DNA of 64,000 bases from Fusibacter sp. 3D3 (GCF_001748365.1 NZ_BDHH01000016.1:63372-127371), one strand, 5' to 3'. Shown: positions 7,932-16,571, counted from the stretch's first letter. Notes: generated by a model not told the origin, from the sequence alone. A program made the numbers and translations.

Positions 7932-8726
7932 ATGCATAGTTATCAAATTATTTTAATAGCATTATTTGTGTATTTAGGTTCAATTGGTTCAATAGTGGGG
8001 AACACCATCGGCTGGTATACCTTAGGAAGACCTCTGGTTGCAGCATTTGTTGTAGGCATCATCATGGGGGATGTTCAAACTGCTATATTAATTGGTATTG
8101 CGCTCCAAATTATGTATATGGGCAATGTAACACCTGGTGGTGCAGTTGCTTGGGATTTATCATATGCCACCTACATTGGGACTGCGGGTGCACTTGTGTT
8201 TGGAAAAGGGCTAGATGTTGCACAAATCATTGGCTTAGCAGTAGTATTTGCTGGAATTGGCGGATTGGTTGGACAAATTATGTGGAACATTTCCTATGCA
8301 CTTAATTTACCGTTGAATCGTGTGGCGAATAAATATGCTGAAGCGGGGGAAACCAAAAAGATGTTTATTCCCAATCTTGTTTTAGGGCAGTTGATTGGTT
8401 TTTTGTGCCGATTTATCCCTGCAGTAATCGTATTGACTTCTATGACAGCTGCTTCTGCTCAAGGTGATTTTGCAACCTTGATTCCCGCTTGGGTGACAAC
8501 GGCACTGGGGGTCTTTGGAGGCATGATGGCAGCACTTGGGATGGGCATTATCATTTCGTTTTTATTTAAGAAAAAGTATCACGTGGTTATTTTCCTTGCG
8601 GGCTTTATTTTGGTGACGTATTTCAATCAAAGTACAATGGCTGTTGCTGTGTTAGCCATCATCATCTCTATTTTGTACTATGTTATTATGACGAGCTTAG
8701 AGGCTAAGAAAGGCGAGGTACTGTGA
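7932..8726 (+). CDS. PTS mannose/fructose/sorbose family, EIIC component
   Basis: A 264-residue, highly hydrophobic membrane protein with the family opening GNTIGWYTLGRPLVAAFVVG and the glycine-rich QIMYMGNVTPGGAVAWD segment. It forms the translocation channel with EIID. GGGAGGG lies just upstream. The stop overlaps the start region of the EIID gene (TGATG), consistent with coupled synthesis of the two membrane subunits. Confidence 0.93.
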   Translation: MHSYQIILIALFVYLGSIGSIVGNTIGWYTLGRPLVAAFVVGIIMGDVQTAILIGIALQIMYMGNVTPGGAVAWDLSYATYIGTAGALVFGKGLDVAQIIGLAVVFAGIGGLVGQIMWNISYALNLPLNRVANKYAEAGETKKMFIPNLVLGQLIGFLCRFIPAVIVLTSMTAASAQGDFATLIPAWVTTALGVFGGMMAALGMGIIISFLFKKKYHVVIFLAGFILVTYFNQSTMAVAVLAIIISILYYVIMTSLEAKKGEVL

Positions 8727-9589
8727 TGAAAAAAATTAGCGATAAAACGCTTAAAAAATCATTCTTTAATTGGTTTTTTTGGAATGGATGTTCCCAGCAG
8801 GCAGAAAGCATGTTGGGATTGGCTTTCGGGCAGTCAATGGCACCTGTAATTGAGGAATTGTACGATACGAAAGCAGAAAAAGCGGCTGCTTTAAAAAGGC
8901 ATACGACCTTATTTAACACGGAAGCTCAAGTGGGCTCCATTTGTAACGGCATTGTCTGTGGCTTGGAAGAAGCCAATGCAAATGGAAACTGTACACCTGA
9001 GTTGATCAGTGGTGTCAAAGTGGCCTTGATCGGTCCAACTTCGGCTATAGGAGATTCGTTATGGGTGGCGACATTTATTCCAATTCTCTTGACGATTTGT
9101 CTATCCATTTCACAGGCGTCTTTATCCGTTGGATGGTTAGGCCCTGTTGTCTACATGATCGTCTATCCAATCGGAACCGCTATTTTGAGCTGGAAATTAT
9201 TCAAATTAGGTTATAAATCAGGGATTGAGGGCATGCAAGGCTTTATGTCAACAGGTAAACTTAATGCATTGACAGATACGATGACTGTACTTGGGTTAAT
9301 TGTAGTGGGTGCTTTAACGGCTTCTTTCGTTAATTTCACGTTACCCATTCAGATTATCAGAGATGTATTTGACCCTGCAACAGGTGAGACATTAGTGAAT
9401 CAGGTTATATTTGATGCGGATAAAATCATCAATTCAATTTTTCCTAAAATATTGCCTTTGTTTTTAACGCTATCCGTTTATTATTTGTACGCAAAGAAAA
9501 AATGGTCTCCCCTTAAGCTTATGGGATTAATTCTTGTACTCGCTTGTGTGGTTACATTTATCGGATACACAACAGGCTTTTATGCATAA
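8726..9589 (+). CDS. PTS mannose/fructose/sorbose family, EIID component
   Basis: The 287-residue protein starts with the soluble EIID-type N-terminus (LKKSFFNWFFWNGCSQQAE) and contains the family block GVKVALIGPTSAIGDSLWVA followed by several membrane segments at the C-terminus. A GTG at 8723 is also in frame, but the ATG at 8726 is better placed relative to AGGCGAGG. It pairs with EIIC in the membrane. Confidence 0.93.
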   Translation: MKKISDKTLKKSFFNWFFWNGCSQQAESMLGLAFGQSMAPVIEELYDTKAEKAAALKRHTTLFNTEAQVGSICNGIVCGLEEANANGNCTPELISGVKVALIGPTSAIGDSLWVATFIPILLTICLSISQASLSVGWLGPVVYMIVYPIGTAILSWKLFKLGYKSGIEGMQGFMSTGKLNALTDTMTVLGLIVVGALTASFVNFTLPIQIIRDVFDPATGETLVNQVIFDADKIINSIFPKILPLFLTLSVYYLYAKKKWSPLKLMGLILVLACVVTFIGYTTGFYA

Positions 9590-9601
9590 ACGGAGGGCAC
9601 T

Positions 9602-9994
9602 ATGAAACGCGTTGTCGTAATGGGGCATGGTGGATATGCTCAAGGTATAAAATCAAATTTAGAAATGATTGTAGGATTGCCGCCACATATGTATTTCATC
9701 GACTTAACAAAAGAGGATGACTTATCTGATTTAAAGCGAAAGGTGGATCAGTTGCTACAAGACTTTAGTGGGGACGATGTGCTATTTGCGTGTGATTTAC
9801 TGGGTGCATCTCCATTTCGTGTGGCTGCGGAGATTTGCGCGCATCATCCTGGAAAATATTACACTGTGGCGGGATTGAATACCATGGCTTTTTTAGAATT
9901 AAGCATAGTTGAAGATCGTACGTTATCTATTGAAGCGCTTGCAAACCGTGCTGTTGAATCTACGAAAACGGCTGTCGCAAGATTTCCAGAATAA
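9602..9994 (+). CDS. PTS mannose/fructose/sorbose family, EIIA component
   Basis: The 130-residue cytosolic phosphocarrier has the active-site motif VVMGHGGYAQGI with His9, and the family DLLGASPFRVA segment. It accepts phosphate from HPr and donates it to EIIB. CGGAGGG precedes the ATG. It is the last gene of the operon, followed by the promoter of the GntR regulator. Confidence 0.93.
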   Translation: MKRVVVMGHGGYAQGIKSNLEMIVGLPPHMYFIDLTKEDDLSDLKRKVDQLLQDFSGDDVLFACDLLGASPFRVAAEICAHHPGKYYTVAGLNTMAFLELSIVEDRTLSIEALANRAVESTKTAVARFPE

Positions 9995-10018
9995 GATGAA
10001 TAAAATTAAAAGAGAGGA

Positions 10019-10076
10019 TTTGCACTTCTTACTGGGTATGTTATAATATTTTAGCGGTTAGTATGATAACATATTA
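10019..10076 (+). promoter_or_regulatory. Promoter and probable operator of the GntR gene
   Basis: TTTGCA (10019-10024) and TATAAT (10042-10047) are separated by 17 bases. Twenty bases downstream, TAACATATTA (10067-10076) repeats, in inverse orientation, the motif at 4786-4803 in front of the operon. The position between -10 and the ribosome site would allow autorepression. Confidence 0.6.
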
Positions 10077-10091
10077 GGAGGCTCTGTAATT

Positions 10092-10805
10092 ATGGAATAT
10101 AAAGTACCCAAGTATTTGCAAATAAAAGAAGATATTATTAAAGCGATTAAATCAGGTGAGTTGCAACCAGGTGATAAAGTTGACAGCGAATCCGTGCTTA
10201 AGAAAAAATACAATGTCTCCACAATTACGGTTAGAAAAGCATTTAATGATTTAATTAGCGAGGATTATTTGATCGGGGTACAGGGCGTAGGGACTTTTGT
10301 TACGAGAAAACAAATGAATCGCAAACTGACATCAATTAGTTTCAGTGATGAGTTGTTACAACAAGGTTATAAAATTGATCTGCAAGTGGATATCATTGAA
10401 GCGATTGTCAATGAAGGTATCGCTGATAAATTAATGATTTCGCACGAGCAACCTATTATATGTGTTAAAAGAGTAAGACTTGCCAATAATGAACCCATTG
10501 CTTATCAAATTTCCTATATGGATAGTAGTCTCATTAGTATTGAACAGGTGCAGGCAATTTATAAAAACAAATCCTTCTATAAAACCCTTGCCGAGTATGA
10601 TATTATTCCCGTCTGGGCAAATGAGAATTATTCTGTAAAAGAAGTCAATGATAGCAAAATCGCTAAACTCATGAATATCAAAAAGAATACGGATACTTTC
10701 TTTGTTAAAAGAACCACAGTGGATGCAGCCGGTAAAATCATTGAGTATGCGGAAACTTATTTTAATAAGGATTGGTACTCTGTCACTGTGGAAGTGAAAA
10801 TGTGA
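10092..10805 (+). CDS. GntR/HutC-family regulator of the MurQ-PTS operon
   Basis: The 237-residue protein has a winged-helix domain at residues 1-70 (YLQIKEDIIKAIKSGELQPG, then VSTITVRKAFNDL) and a UTRA ligand-binding domain at ~85-235. Members of this subfamily sense phosphorylated (amino) sugars or metabolites. Its position behind the PTS genes and the shared TAACATATTA motif suggest that it represses the operon and itself. The inducer could be a MurNAc- or GlcNAc-phosphate; that is inferred. Confidence 0.9.
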   Translation: MEYKVPKYLQIKEDIIKAIKSGELQPGDKVDSESVLKKKYNVSTITVRKAFNDLISEDYLIGVQGVGTFVTRKQMNRKLTSISFSDELLQQGYKIDLQVDIIEAIVNEGIADKLMISHEQPIICVKRVRLANNEPIAYQISYMDSSLISIEQVQAIYKNKSFYKTLAEYDIIPVWANENYSVKEVNDSKIAKLMNIKKNTDTFFVKRTTVDAAGKIIEYAETYFNKDWYSVTVEVKM

Positions 10806-10821
10806 TGTAATTTTTAATCAA

Positions 10822-10852
10822 AAGTCAGACGCTTATGTCCGGCTTTTTTTTT
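10822..10852 (+). terminator. Rho-independent terminator after GntR gene
   Basis: AAGTCAGAC pairs with GTCCGGCTT (one mismatch and one wobble) around GCTTAT, followed by seven or more T. Confidence 0.75.
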
Positions 10853-11073
10853 GATATCATTAGTCTTCGTCCAGCAAAGAGCAGGAATGTGAGGCCTGCT
10901 CTAAGCGGTTAGGCGAGGTTAGAATATAAATAAAAAAACATTTAAAAAAATGCATAAAAATACACAAATCGGTATTTATATTTGTATCAAGATGCATTAT
11001 AATAATATAGGCAAATAGAGCGAACAGCTCATTAAAAAGTTGTAAAGCTACAAAAAATACAAGGAGAATATGC

Positions 11074-11877
11074 ATGAAAAAATTATTAGTAATATGGATG
11101 ACCATTGCAATGGTCTTTAGCGTAGCAGCCTGTGGCGCAACGGAAACAAAAACCGAAACAAAAACAGAAAAAACAAAATTAATACTGGGCACTTCCGCGG
11201 ATTATCCACCATTTGAATTTATCGTTTTAGATGATAAAGGTGAAAAGCAATATGCTGGAATTGATGTGTCTTTTGCAGAAAAAATAGCAGAAGATATGGG
11301 CTTAGAACTTGAAGTGGTCAACATGAGTTTTGATAATCTTATGGCATCTCTTCAAAAAGGTGAAATAGATATGGTCATCGCGGCCATCGAAGCGAATGAA
11401 GAGCGTTCGCAAGTTGCTGATTTTTCAAAAGCGTATTATACTGATTTGCCACCAATGGTCATTGTCAAAGCTGAAAGTGTAGCAGAATTCACTTCTCTTG
11501 AGAGCTTTAGTGGTAAAACCGTTGCGGCACAGATGGGGACAACAAAAGCTGAAATCGTGACAAATGATATGCAAGGGGCTTCTTTAGTAACCATGTCATC
11601 GGTAACCGATTTAGTGAACAATTTAGTCTATGGCAAATGTGATGCCATTGTTCTGGATGGTGCAGTTGCAGAGCAATATGCTGCAAATGATGAAACCTTA
11701 GCCATTGCCAAAGTCAGTCTAGGGGAAGCGTATCCATATGCAGTGGCAGTACAAAAAGAAGATCCGCAGAAATTACTTGAAGGGATCAATAAGACGATTG
11801 ATCAGGTGACAACAGATGGTACTGTGGACAAATGGATTGAAACAGCAAATGAACTCAGCACTCAAGCTATAGAATAA
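11074..11877 (+). CDS. Polar amino acid ABC transporter, substrate-binding lipoprotein
   Basis: The protein has 267 residues with a lipoprotein signal (MKKLLVIWMTIAMVFSVAAC, lipidated Cys20), a short Thr/Glu/Lys-rich linker, and then a family 3 solute-binding domain. Typical blocks are LGTSADYPPFEF, AGIDVSFAEKIAED and GKTVAAQMGTT. It captures a polar amino acid (Arg/His/Gln type; exact ligand unknown) outside the membrane. It is the first gene of a three-gene importer. The AT-rich 200 bases upstream carry TGCAT and TGTAT repeats, possibly ARG-box-like, but I could not define a site. Confidence 0.9.
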   Translation: MKKLLVIWMTIAMVFSVAACGATETKTETKTEKTKLILGTSADYPPFEFIVLDDKGEKQYAGIDVSFAEKIAEDMGLELEVVNMSFDNLMASLQKGEIDMVIAAIEANEERSQVADFSKAYYTDLPPMVIVKAESVAEFTSLESFSGKTVAAQMGTTKAEIVTNDMQGASLVTMSSVTDLVNNLVYGKCDAIVLDGAVAEQYAANDETLAIAKVSLGEAYPYAVAVQKEDPQKLLEGINKTIDQVTTDGTVDKWIETANELSTQAIE

Positions 11878-11893
11878 TCGTTAGAGTAAACTA

Positions 11894-11933
11894 AGCGTGT
11901 AAGCCTGTAAAACAAGTGTGCTTACACGCTTTT
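11894..11933 (+). terminator. Attenuator-like hairpin between binding protein and permease genes
   Basis: AGCGTGTAAGC (11894-11904) pairs perfectly with GCTTACACGCT (11920-11930), followed by only three T. A partial terminator here would raise the ratio of binding protein to membrane components. Confidence 0.65.
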
Positions 11934-11961
11934 GTAAGTCTTGGTTATGGAAAGGATCTTT

Positions 11962-12666
11962 ATGTCACCTACGCATTTTTTTAACTTCTCATTTTTACCT
12001 AAATACACATCGCTCTTTATACAGGGCATAGAATACACGCTGTTGATATCAATCGTTTCTGTGTTGATAGCGGTTGTTCCTGCCTTGATGTTGGCTTTGA
12101 TGCGACTGAGCAAAAATCGCTTGGTCAGAAGCATTTCAGGCATTTATATAGCGATCTTCCGATCGACACCTTTATTGGTTCAACTTGCACTTGTCTACTA
12201 CGGCTTATTCAATTTTATTAGAATTCCAAGCTACCATTTGTTTGGTTTCATTAACCTATCTATGTTCATACCAGGAGTAGTTGCTCTAGCACTTAACAGT
12301 GCCGCTTATGTGGCTGAAATTTTCAGAGCTGGGATACTCGCAGTGGACTCAGGACAAAATGAAGCCGCTAGAAGTCTTGGTTTATCTGCAGGCATGTCGA
12401 TGACCTATGTGGTTTTACCTCAGGCTATCAAAAATATATTGCCAGCACTTGCCAATGAAATGGTGACGATGGTCAAAGAATCTTCCATCCTTTCGACTCT
12501 GGGCATGGTAGAACTTATGTGGGCAGCAAAAACTGTTTCGGCGACGACCTATATCACCATTGGTCCCTATGTACTTGCGGCATTTATGTACTTTTGTATC
12601 AATTACCCAGCAAGTAAAGTTATAGAAGTCATTGAAAGGAGGATGAGACGTGGAGACAAGCGATAA
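11962..12666 (+). CDS. Polar amino acid ABC transporter, permease
   Basis: A 234-residue HisM/GlnP-type permease with five or so membrane segments. The region [19 protein letters not shown] and the EAA loop ([20 protein letters not shown]) are clear. The ATG at 11962, preceded by AAAGGA at a normal distance, is the likely start; an in-frame TTG at 11941 and an ATG at 11947 lie further upstream without a good ribosome site. It overlaps the ATPase gene by 17 bases. Confidence 0.9.
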   Translation: MSPTHFFNFSFLPKYTSLFIQGIEYTLLISIVSVLIAVVPALMLALMRLSKNRLVRSISGIYIAIFRSTPLLVQLALVYYGLFNFIRIPSYHLFGFINLSMFIPGVVALALNSAAYVAEIFRAGILAVDSGQNEAARSLGLSAGMSMTYVVLPQAIKNILPALANEMVTMVKESSILSTLGMVELMWAAKTVSATTYITIGPYVLAAFMYFCINYPASKVIEVIERRMRRGDKR

Positions 12667-13396
12667 ATTAATATCGGTAAGACAATTATGTAAAGTATAC
12701 AATAAAGGCAAAATCAAAGCCTTAAACGATTGTAATATCGATATCTGTCGAGGCGAGGTTGTGGTGATCATTGGGCCTTCAGGTTCTGGAAAATCTACTT
12801 TACTGCGCAGTTTGAATATACTAGAAACGCCGACAAAAGGCGAAATTCTCTTCGATGGGGTTAACCTTGCTGACATGCACGTGGATATTGATGTTCACAG
12901 AAGACGTATGGGCATGGTTTTTCAACATTTCAATCTTTTTCCACATAAAACGGTGCTTCAAAATATCACCATGGTGCCAGTGAAACTCAAATTGAAAACA
13001 AAAGAAGAGGCCAATCAGATCGGATATGAACTTCTAAAACGCATTGGTCTTGTGGATAAAGCGAATGAGTACCCAGCCATGCTTTCAGGGGGGCAAAAAC
13101 AAAGGATTGCCATCATCAGAGCACTGGCAATGAATCCAGAAGTGATGCTCTTTGATGAGCCAACATCAGCACTTGATCCTGAAATGGTGGGAGAGGTTTT
13201 GACGTTGATCAAGCAATTGGCAAATGACGGTATGACAATGGTCGTCGTCACACATGAAATGGGCTTTGCACGTGAAGTGGCTACAAGAGCGGTATTCATG
13301 GCAGAGGGTGCTATTTTAGAAGAAAATACCCCAAAGGCTCTATTTGAAAATCCGCAAGACCCTAGGTTGAAGGATTTCTTGTCCAAAGTGTTATAA
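12650..13396 (+). CDS. Polar amino acid ABC transporter, ATP-binding protein
   Basis: The 248-residue ATPase starts at a GTG with AAAGGAGG upstream. Walker A is GPSGSGKST, the signature LSGGQKQR, Walker [14 protein letters not shown], and the switch His is in VVTHEM. It matches the GlnQ/HisP group throughout and powers the importer formed with the two genes upstream. The operon ends at a strong bidirectional terminator. Confidence 0.93.
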   Translation: METSDKLISVRQLCKVYNKGKIKALNDCNIDICRGEVVVIIGPSGSGKSTLLRSLNILETPTKGEILFDGVNLADMHVDIDVHRRRMGMVFQHFNLFPHKTVLQNITMVPVKLKLKTKEEANQIGYELLKRIGLVDKANEYPAMLSGGQKQRIAIIRALAMNPEVMLFDEPTSALDPEMVGEVLTLIKQLANDGMTMVVVTHEMGFAREVATRAVFMAEGAILEENTPKALFENPQDPRLKDFLSKVL

Positions 13397-13400
13397 ACAG

Positions 13401-13440
13401 ACGACTTAAGAGGTGCCAAAAGCCTCCTTGAGTCGTTTTG
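13401..13440. terminator. Bidirectional terminator between convergent genes
   Basis: ACGACTTAAGAGG pairs with CCTCCTTGAGTCGT (small bulge), with TTTTG on the + side and an A-rich flank that gives T on the - strand. It separates the amino acid importer from the convergent binding-protein homologue. Confidence 0.75.
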
Positions 13441-13443
13441 ATT

Positions 13444-14289
13444 TTAATTAGACAAAAGTGCATAAAGTTTTTGATGGTCCAAATTAATTAAAAAATCCCA
13501 CGAGGGTTCCATTAAAGCAAACTCAGTTTCATTAAATTGAAAAGGTGGCTTAACAGAGGGATGATGTGGTAAAATGGCTGCATTTTGTACCAGATATTCT
13601 TGAAAATCTGCTCCAAGAACTTCATTAATAAAATATTCAGAGACTGATTTTTTAAGCGTTGATCGAATTGCAATATAGGAATGAATAGGAATGGCGCCAT
13701 CTTTAGGCCATACTGCGGTTAGTGTGTTAAGGCCCATGCGCAAAGAAAAAATGGTGGGAACAATGGCTATGGGGATATCCCCTTTCATAGCTTTCTGAAA
13801 GGCTGCAGCGGGCATGTTTTCAATTTTGGCATTTTCTACGAAAGCACATGCGTTTTTAAAACCATAGTGATACCAAATGGACTTTAGGAGGGATTTTCCA
13901 GCGGAATTATGTGGCCCTCCAAAAACATATTTTTGGGCATACTCTTTTTTAAACAAATCTTTAAAAGAGGTGGGTGGGGAGAGTGTCCCCAACGCTTTTT
14001 GGTTGATGACTAGAATTAATGGAATAGATATGAATTTTTTTAAAGGTAAAAAGCCTTCAAATAGATGCCTGTGATTTAAATCGTGAAAAATATCAGTATC
14101 TGTGGATACGATGATATCACAGTTTAAATGGTTAGTCTTTTTTACATGATCAAGCATATTTTCTTGGCGTCCAAGCCCAAAAAAAGTTGTTTCTATATTT
14201 TCAGGTGCTTGTGAACACTTTTGATGAAGATAGCTTTCTTCAAGTTTTGATATAAGACATATGTTGTTCCAGAATAAATTAACAGACAT
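13444..14289 (-). CDS. Leaderless ABC substrate-binding-protein homologue
   Basis: This 281-residue protein resembles family 1/iron-type periplasmic binding proteins (IIVSTDTDIFHD, ISIPLILVINQKALG, FGGPHNSAGKSLL, IAIVPTIFSLRMG). It has neither a signal peptide nor a lipobox: the N-terminus MSVNLFWNNICLISK is not followed by a hydrophobic export segment. It is therefore probably cytosolic. It is the last gene of a three-gene unit with an orphan ABC ATPase and a HypB/UreG-like GTPase, behind a Fur-box-like site. A cytosolic metal or cofactor carrier is one possibility; no function is established. Confidence 0.65.
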   Translation of the reverse strand: MSVNLFWNNICLISKLEESYLHQKCSQAPENIETTFFGLGRQENMLDHVKKTNHLNCDIIVSTDTDIFHDLNHRHLFEGFLPLKKFISIPLILVINQKALGTLSPPTSFKDLFKKEYAQKYVFGGPHNSAGKSLLKSIWYHYGFKNACAFVENAKIENMPAAAFQKAMKGDIPIAIVPTIFSLRMGLNTLTAVWPKDGAIPIHSYIAIRSTLKKSVSEYFINEVLGADFQEYLVQNAAILPHHPSVKPPFQFNETEFALMEPSWDFLINLDHQKLYALLSN

Positions 14290-14305
14290 GATATACTCCT
14301 TTTGT

Positions 14306-15019
14306 CTAGATAAGGGAATAGCCCTTTCTTAAATTATCGCGAATAGCCTCAAATTCTAAATGTTGTTTATATAGGACGTTGACCATTTGAAGTTCGTGAT
14401 CTGATCGATCGATCAATTTATGGATAGCCCCATTTTGCATTAAAATACGTTTATTTCCATACAGAGCGAGCAAAGGGTCATGCGTAATGACAATTATGAG
14501 CTTTTTATGTTGAATGAGTAAGGACAAAGCTTTAACTTTATCAATACCAGCATTTTCTATTTCATCAATAAGAATAATGCCTGCATTAGGATTATAAGCG
14601 ATGTCAGCAATCATAAGAGATCGCGATTGCCCCCCACTCAACTGGGTTAGTAAGTCAGATTCCAATATTTTTTCGCCGCAGAGTTCATTTGCTGTTTTTA
14701 AGAAATCGTTTATAGCCTCTTGGGAATCTTTCATTGATTTTAAGCGCAGTTTGATAAAATCTCTTACAGTAAGATCTAAAACAAAATTCATATTTTGTGA
14801 GAGGTGAGCAATATTAAAAGGATCACCGGATACCTGTATCGTGCGTTTTGTGATGCCGTCCCCATCAGCAATTGATTCAATATCTTCAATTAATTGTGTC
14901 TTTCCTGACCCCGTTTTACCAATTATACTATAAACATTTCCCGAACTTAAAACAATAGAATCAAATGGTTCTGGGGTGTTGCTTTTATCAAATCCTCTTG
15001 ATATACGCAGTTTAATCAT
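14306..15019 (-). CDS. Stand-alone ABC ATPase without membrane partner
   Basis: The 237 residues contain a complete nucleotide-binding domain: Walker A GKTGSGKT (34-41), Q-loop Gln75, signature LSGGQ (127-131), Walker B ILIDE (Glu153) and switch His180 in VITHD. No permease gene lies in the same unit, so it is more like soluble ABC ATPases of assembly or maturation systems. I chose the ATG at 15019, which overlaps the GTPase stop and follows GGAGGG; an ATG at 15031 is also in frame. It is translated together with the GTPase upstream and the binding-protein homologue downstream. Confidence 0.75.
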   Translation of the reverse strand: MIKLRISRGFDKSNTPEPFDSIVLSSGNVYSIIGKTGSGKTQLIEDIESIADGDGITKRTIQVSGDPFNIAHLSQNMNFVLDLTVRDFIKLRLKSMKDSQEAINDFLKTANELCGEKILESDLLTQLSGGQSRSLMIADIAYNPNAGIILIDEIENAGIDKVKALSLLIQHKKLIIVITHDPLLALYGNKRILMQNGAIHKLIDRSDHELQMVNVLYKQHLEFEAIRDNLRKGYSLI

Positions 15020-15713
15020 GATGCCCTCCAAATGACATATAGTTTACAATGCCTTGATGGTATGCTTGCCCAATTCTTATTTCGCCGACACAATAAGAAC
15101 ACACCGCTCCAGGCATATCATGAAGCAATTTTTGTTGGCCAATGTCATCCATGAAAGGTATGCTTTTGAAAATAGCGGCTATTTTTTTTGAACCAGCTCC
15201 AGTGATACCGTTGACTACATATTGTTCAGCAGTAGGATTCAATTGTTCTAAATGACTTTGTAATATTTCGCGTTCTGCTTGACTGAGCATATCACATTTT
15301 GTAAGCACAATGATTTCAGCAGTAGTTACCATTGGACCAAGTTTTTCTGGTGATTTAATACTAGAAGTGCTATCTATAACACATATATTAAGTGCTTTCG
15401 TTATAAAGGGTGCACATCGATTACATAATCCCGCAGTTTCAATAATAAGTAGGTCTGAATTTTGTGAAATTGCCCAGTTGACAATCCCGTTGATATTTAT
15501 TGCAAGATAATGATCTGGACATAGATTTTGGCTAAGGCCGGTTATAACAGGTATGGACAAAGCTTTGTAATAAGATTCGTCGGTACTTTTTATACAATCC
15601 ATTTTGGCCACGGCTGGTCGAAACGTTTTTAATCGTATAATATGATTTAAAATATGCAAAATAACTGCTGTTTTGCCCACCGCAGGGGCACCAGCGACCA
15701 TGATAATGCGCAT
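15012..15713 (-). CDS. HypB/UreG-like SIMIBI GTPase with extra cysteine motifs
   Basis: The 233-residue protein has a P-loop GAPAVGKT (8-15), a switch region around residues 40-70 (KMDCIKST ... CPDHY), an IIETAG motif (90-95) and a base-recognition motif LTKCD (137-141). This order is that of HypB/UreG/CobW metal-insertion GTPases. Unusual features are a C-N-R-C pair (97-100), a C-S-Y-C pair (205-208) and a His-rich C-terminus (GGHHD), all potential metal ligands. It is the first gene of a divergent unit next to a Fur-box-like site. A metallochaperone role in enzyme maturation is inferred; the target enzyme is not in the window. Confidence 0.72.
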   Translation of the reverse strand: MRIIMVAGAPAVGKTAVILHILNHIIRLKTFRPAVAKMDCIKSTDESYYKALSIPVITGLSQNLCPDHYLAININGIVNWAISQNSDLLIIETAGLCNRCAPFITKALNICVIDSTSSIKSPEKLGPMVTTAEIIVLTKCDMLSQAEREILQSHLEQLNPTAEQYVVNGITGAGSKKIAAIFKSIPFMDDIGQQKLLHDMPGAVCSYCVGEIRIGQAYHQGIVNYMSFGGHHD

Positions 15714-15761
15714 AAAACCCTCCTTTTGATTTTAAAGTGCAATATGAAAATACAATGTTGA

Positions 15762-15782
15762 TGATAATGAAAATCAATTTCA
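15762..15782. promoter_or_regulatory. Fur-box-like operator in the GTPase/Crp divergent region
   Basis: TGATAATGAAAATCA (15762-15776) matches the 7-1-7 Fur consensus (TGATAATnATTATCA) in 12 of 14 fixed positions and overlaps a second palindrome, TGAAAATCAATTTCA (15768-15782). It sits about 50 bases in front of the GTPase gene and about 85 in front of the Crp/Fnr-type gene. Confidence 0.65.
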
Positions 15783-15805
15783 TTGCGCTTTTGTGATGAT
15801 TATAC

Positions 15806-15841
15806 TATAATTTTTTTTATAAAGTTGTCTCTTTTGAGACA
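15806..15841 (+). promoter_or_regulatory. -10 element and palindromic operator of the Crp/Fnr-type gene
   Basis: TATAAT lies at 15806-15811, with a weak TTGCGC 17 bases upstream. Downstream, a perfect 16-base palindrome TGTCTC-TTTT-GAGACA (15826-15841) has the half-site spacing expected for a Crp/Fnr dimer and may be its autoregulatory site. AAAGGAGG follows. Confidence 0.6.
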
Positions 15842-15865
15842 CTTAAAGGAGGAAGTGAAAATTAT

Positions 15866-16534
15866 ATGATGTCCATTATGCGTCAGATTTGTTTGTTTGA
15901 TGGTCTTACAGATGATGAGTTTAGAGCCTGTATAGAAGTAATAACACTTAATATTAGAGCGTATGAGAAAGGTGATCTGATAGATGGTATTTTTGAACAA
16001 AAAAATGCCATTGGCATTGTAATTGAAGGTAAAATCAATGCTATGAAATATCTTATAAGTGGCAAGACGATGCTCTTGCGTTCGTTTTCAAAAAAAGATA
16101 TTTTCGGAGCTGGAGGCGTCTTTAAAGAAAAAGACGCTAAACTGAGTTTTATGGAGGTGATGTCGCATTCTAAAATTGTACTTATTTCAGAAGAGGACCT
16201 GTTTCGATTATTTGAACAAAAGAAGGTTTTAAAAAACTACTTAATTTTTACAAATTCGAAGCTCCATTATTTAAATCAAAAAATAGATGTCATTTCACAA
16301 TCGAGTTCGAAAGATCGCTTGTTGATCTATATATATGAGCAATGGTTGATTTCTAATAAGCAGATGCTATTTCAGATTCCAATGTCAAAAAGTAAACTGT
16401 CAGAATACCTTGGCATATGCAGAGCCTCTTTATACAGAACGCTAGATGACTTGAAAAAAGAAGGCGTTTTGGAGATTGAAGGTAAAAATATAAAACTTTA
16501 TATGGATTTAAATAATTATTTTTCCAGTGAGTGA
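15866..16534 (+). CDS. Crp/Fnr-family transcriptional regulator
   Basis: The 222-residue protein has a cyclic-nucleotide-binding-type beta roll (about residues 15-115; GIVIEGKINAMKYL, IFGAGGVF) and a C-terminal HTH (about 150-215; MSKSKLSEYLGICRASLYRTLDDL). The set of cysteines that hold the iron-sulfur cluster in Fnr is absent, so its effector is unknown. It lies between the GTPase unit (divergent) and the NitT/TauT-type importer (same strand). A perfect palindrome directly in front of its start suggests autoregulation, and a matching half-site (TGTCTC) occurs at 16547-16552. Confidence 0.88.
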   Translation: MMSIMRQICLFDGLTDDEFRACIEVITLNIRAYEKGDLIDGIFEQKNAIGIVIEGKINAMKYLISGKTMLLRSFSKKDIFGAGGVFKEKDAKLSFMEVMSHSKIVLISEEDLFRLFEQKKVLKNYLIFTNSKLHYLNQKIDVISQSSSKDRLLIYIYEQWLISNKQMLFQIPMSKSKLSEYLGICRASLYRTLDDLKKEGVLEIEGKNIKLYMDLNNYFSSE

Positions 16535-16571
16535 GCCGTCAATTAATGTCTCAAAATCAATTTAAATTACA

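Noticed and set aside
12415..12876. Minus-strand 153-codon frame
   Set aside because: Lies antisense to the permease and ATPase genes, which are unmistakable; a shadow frame.
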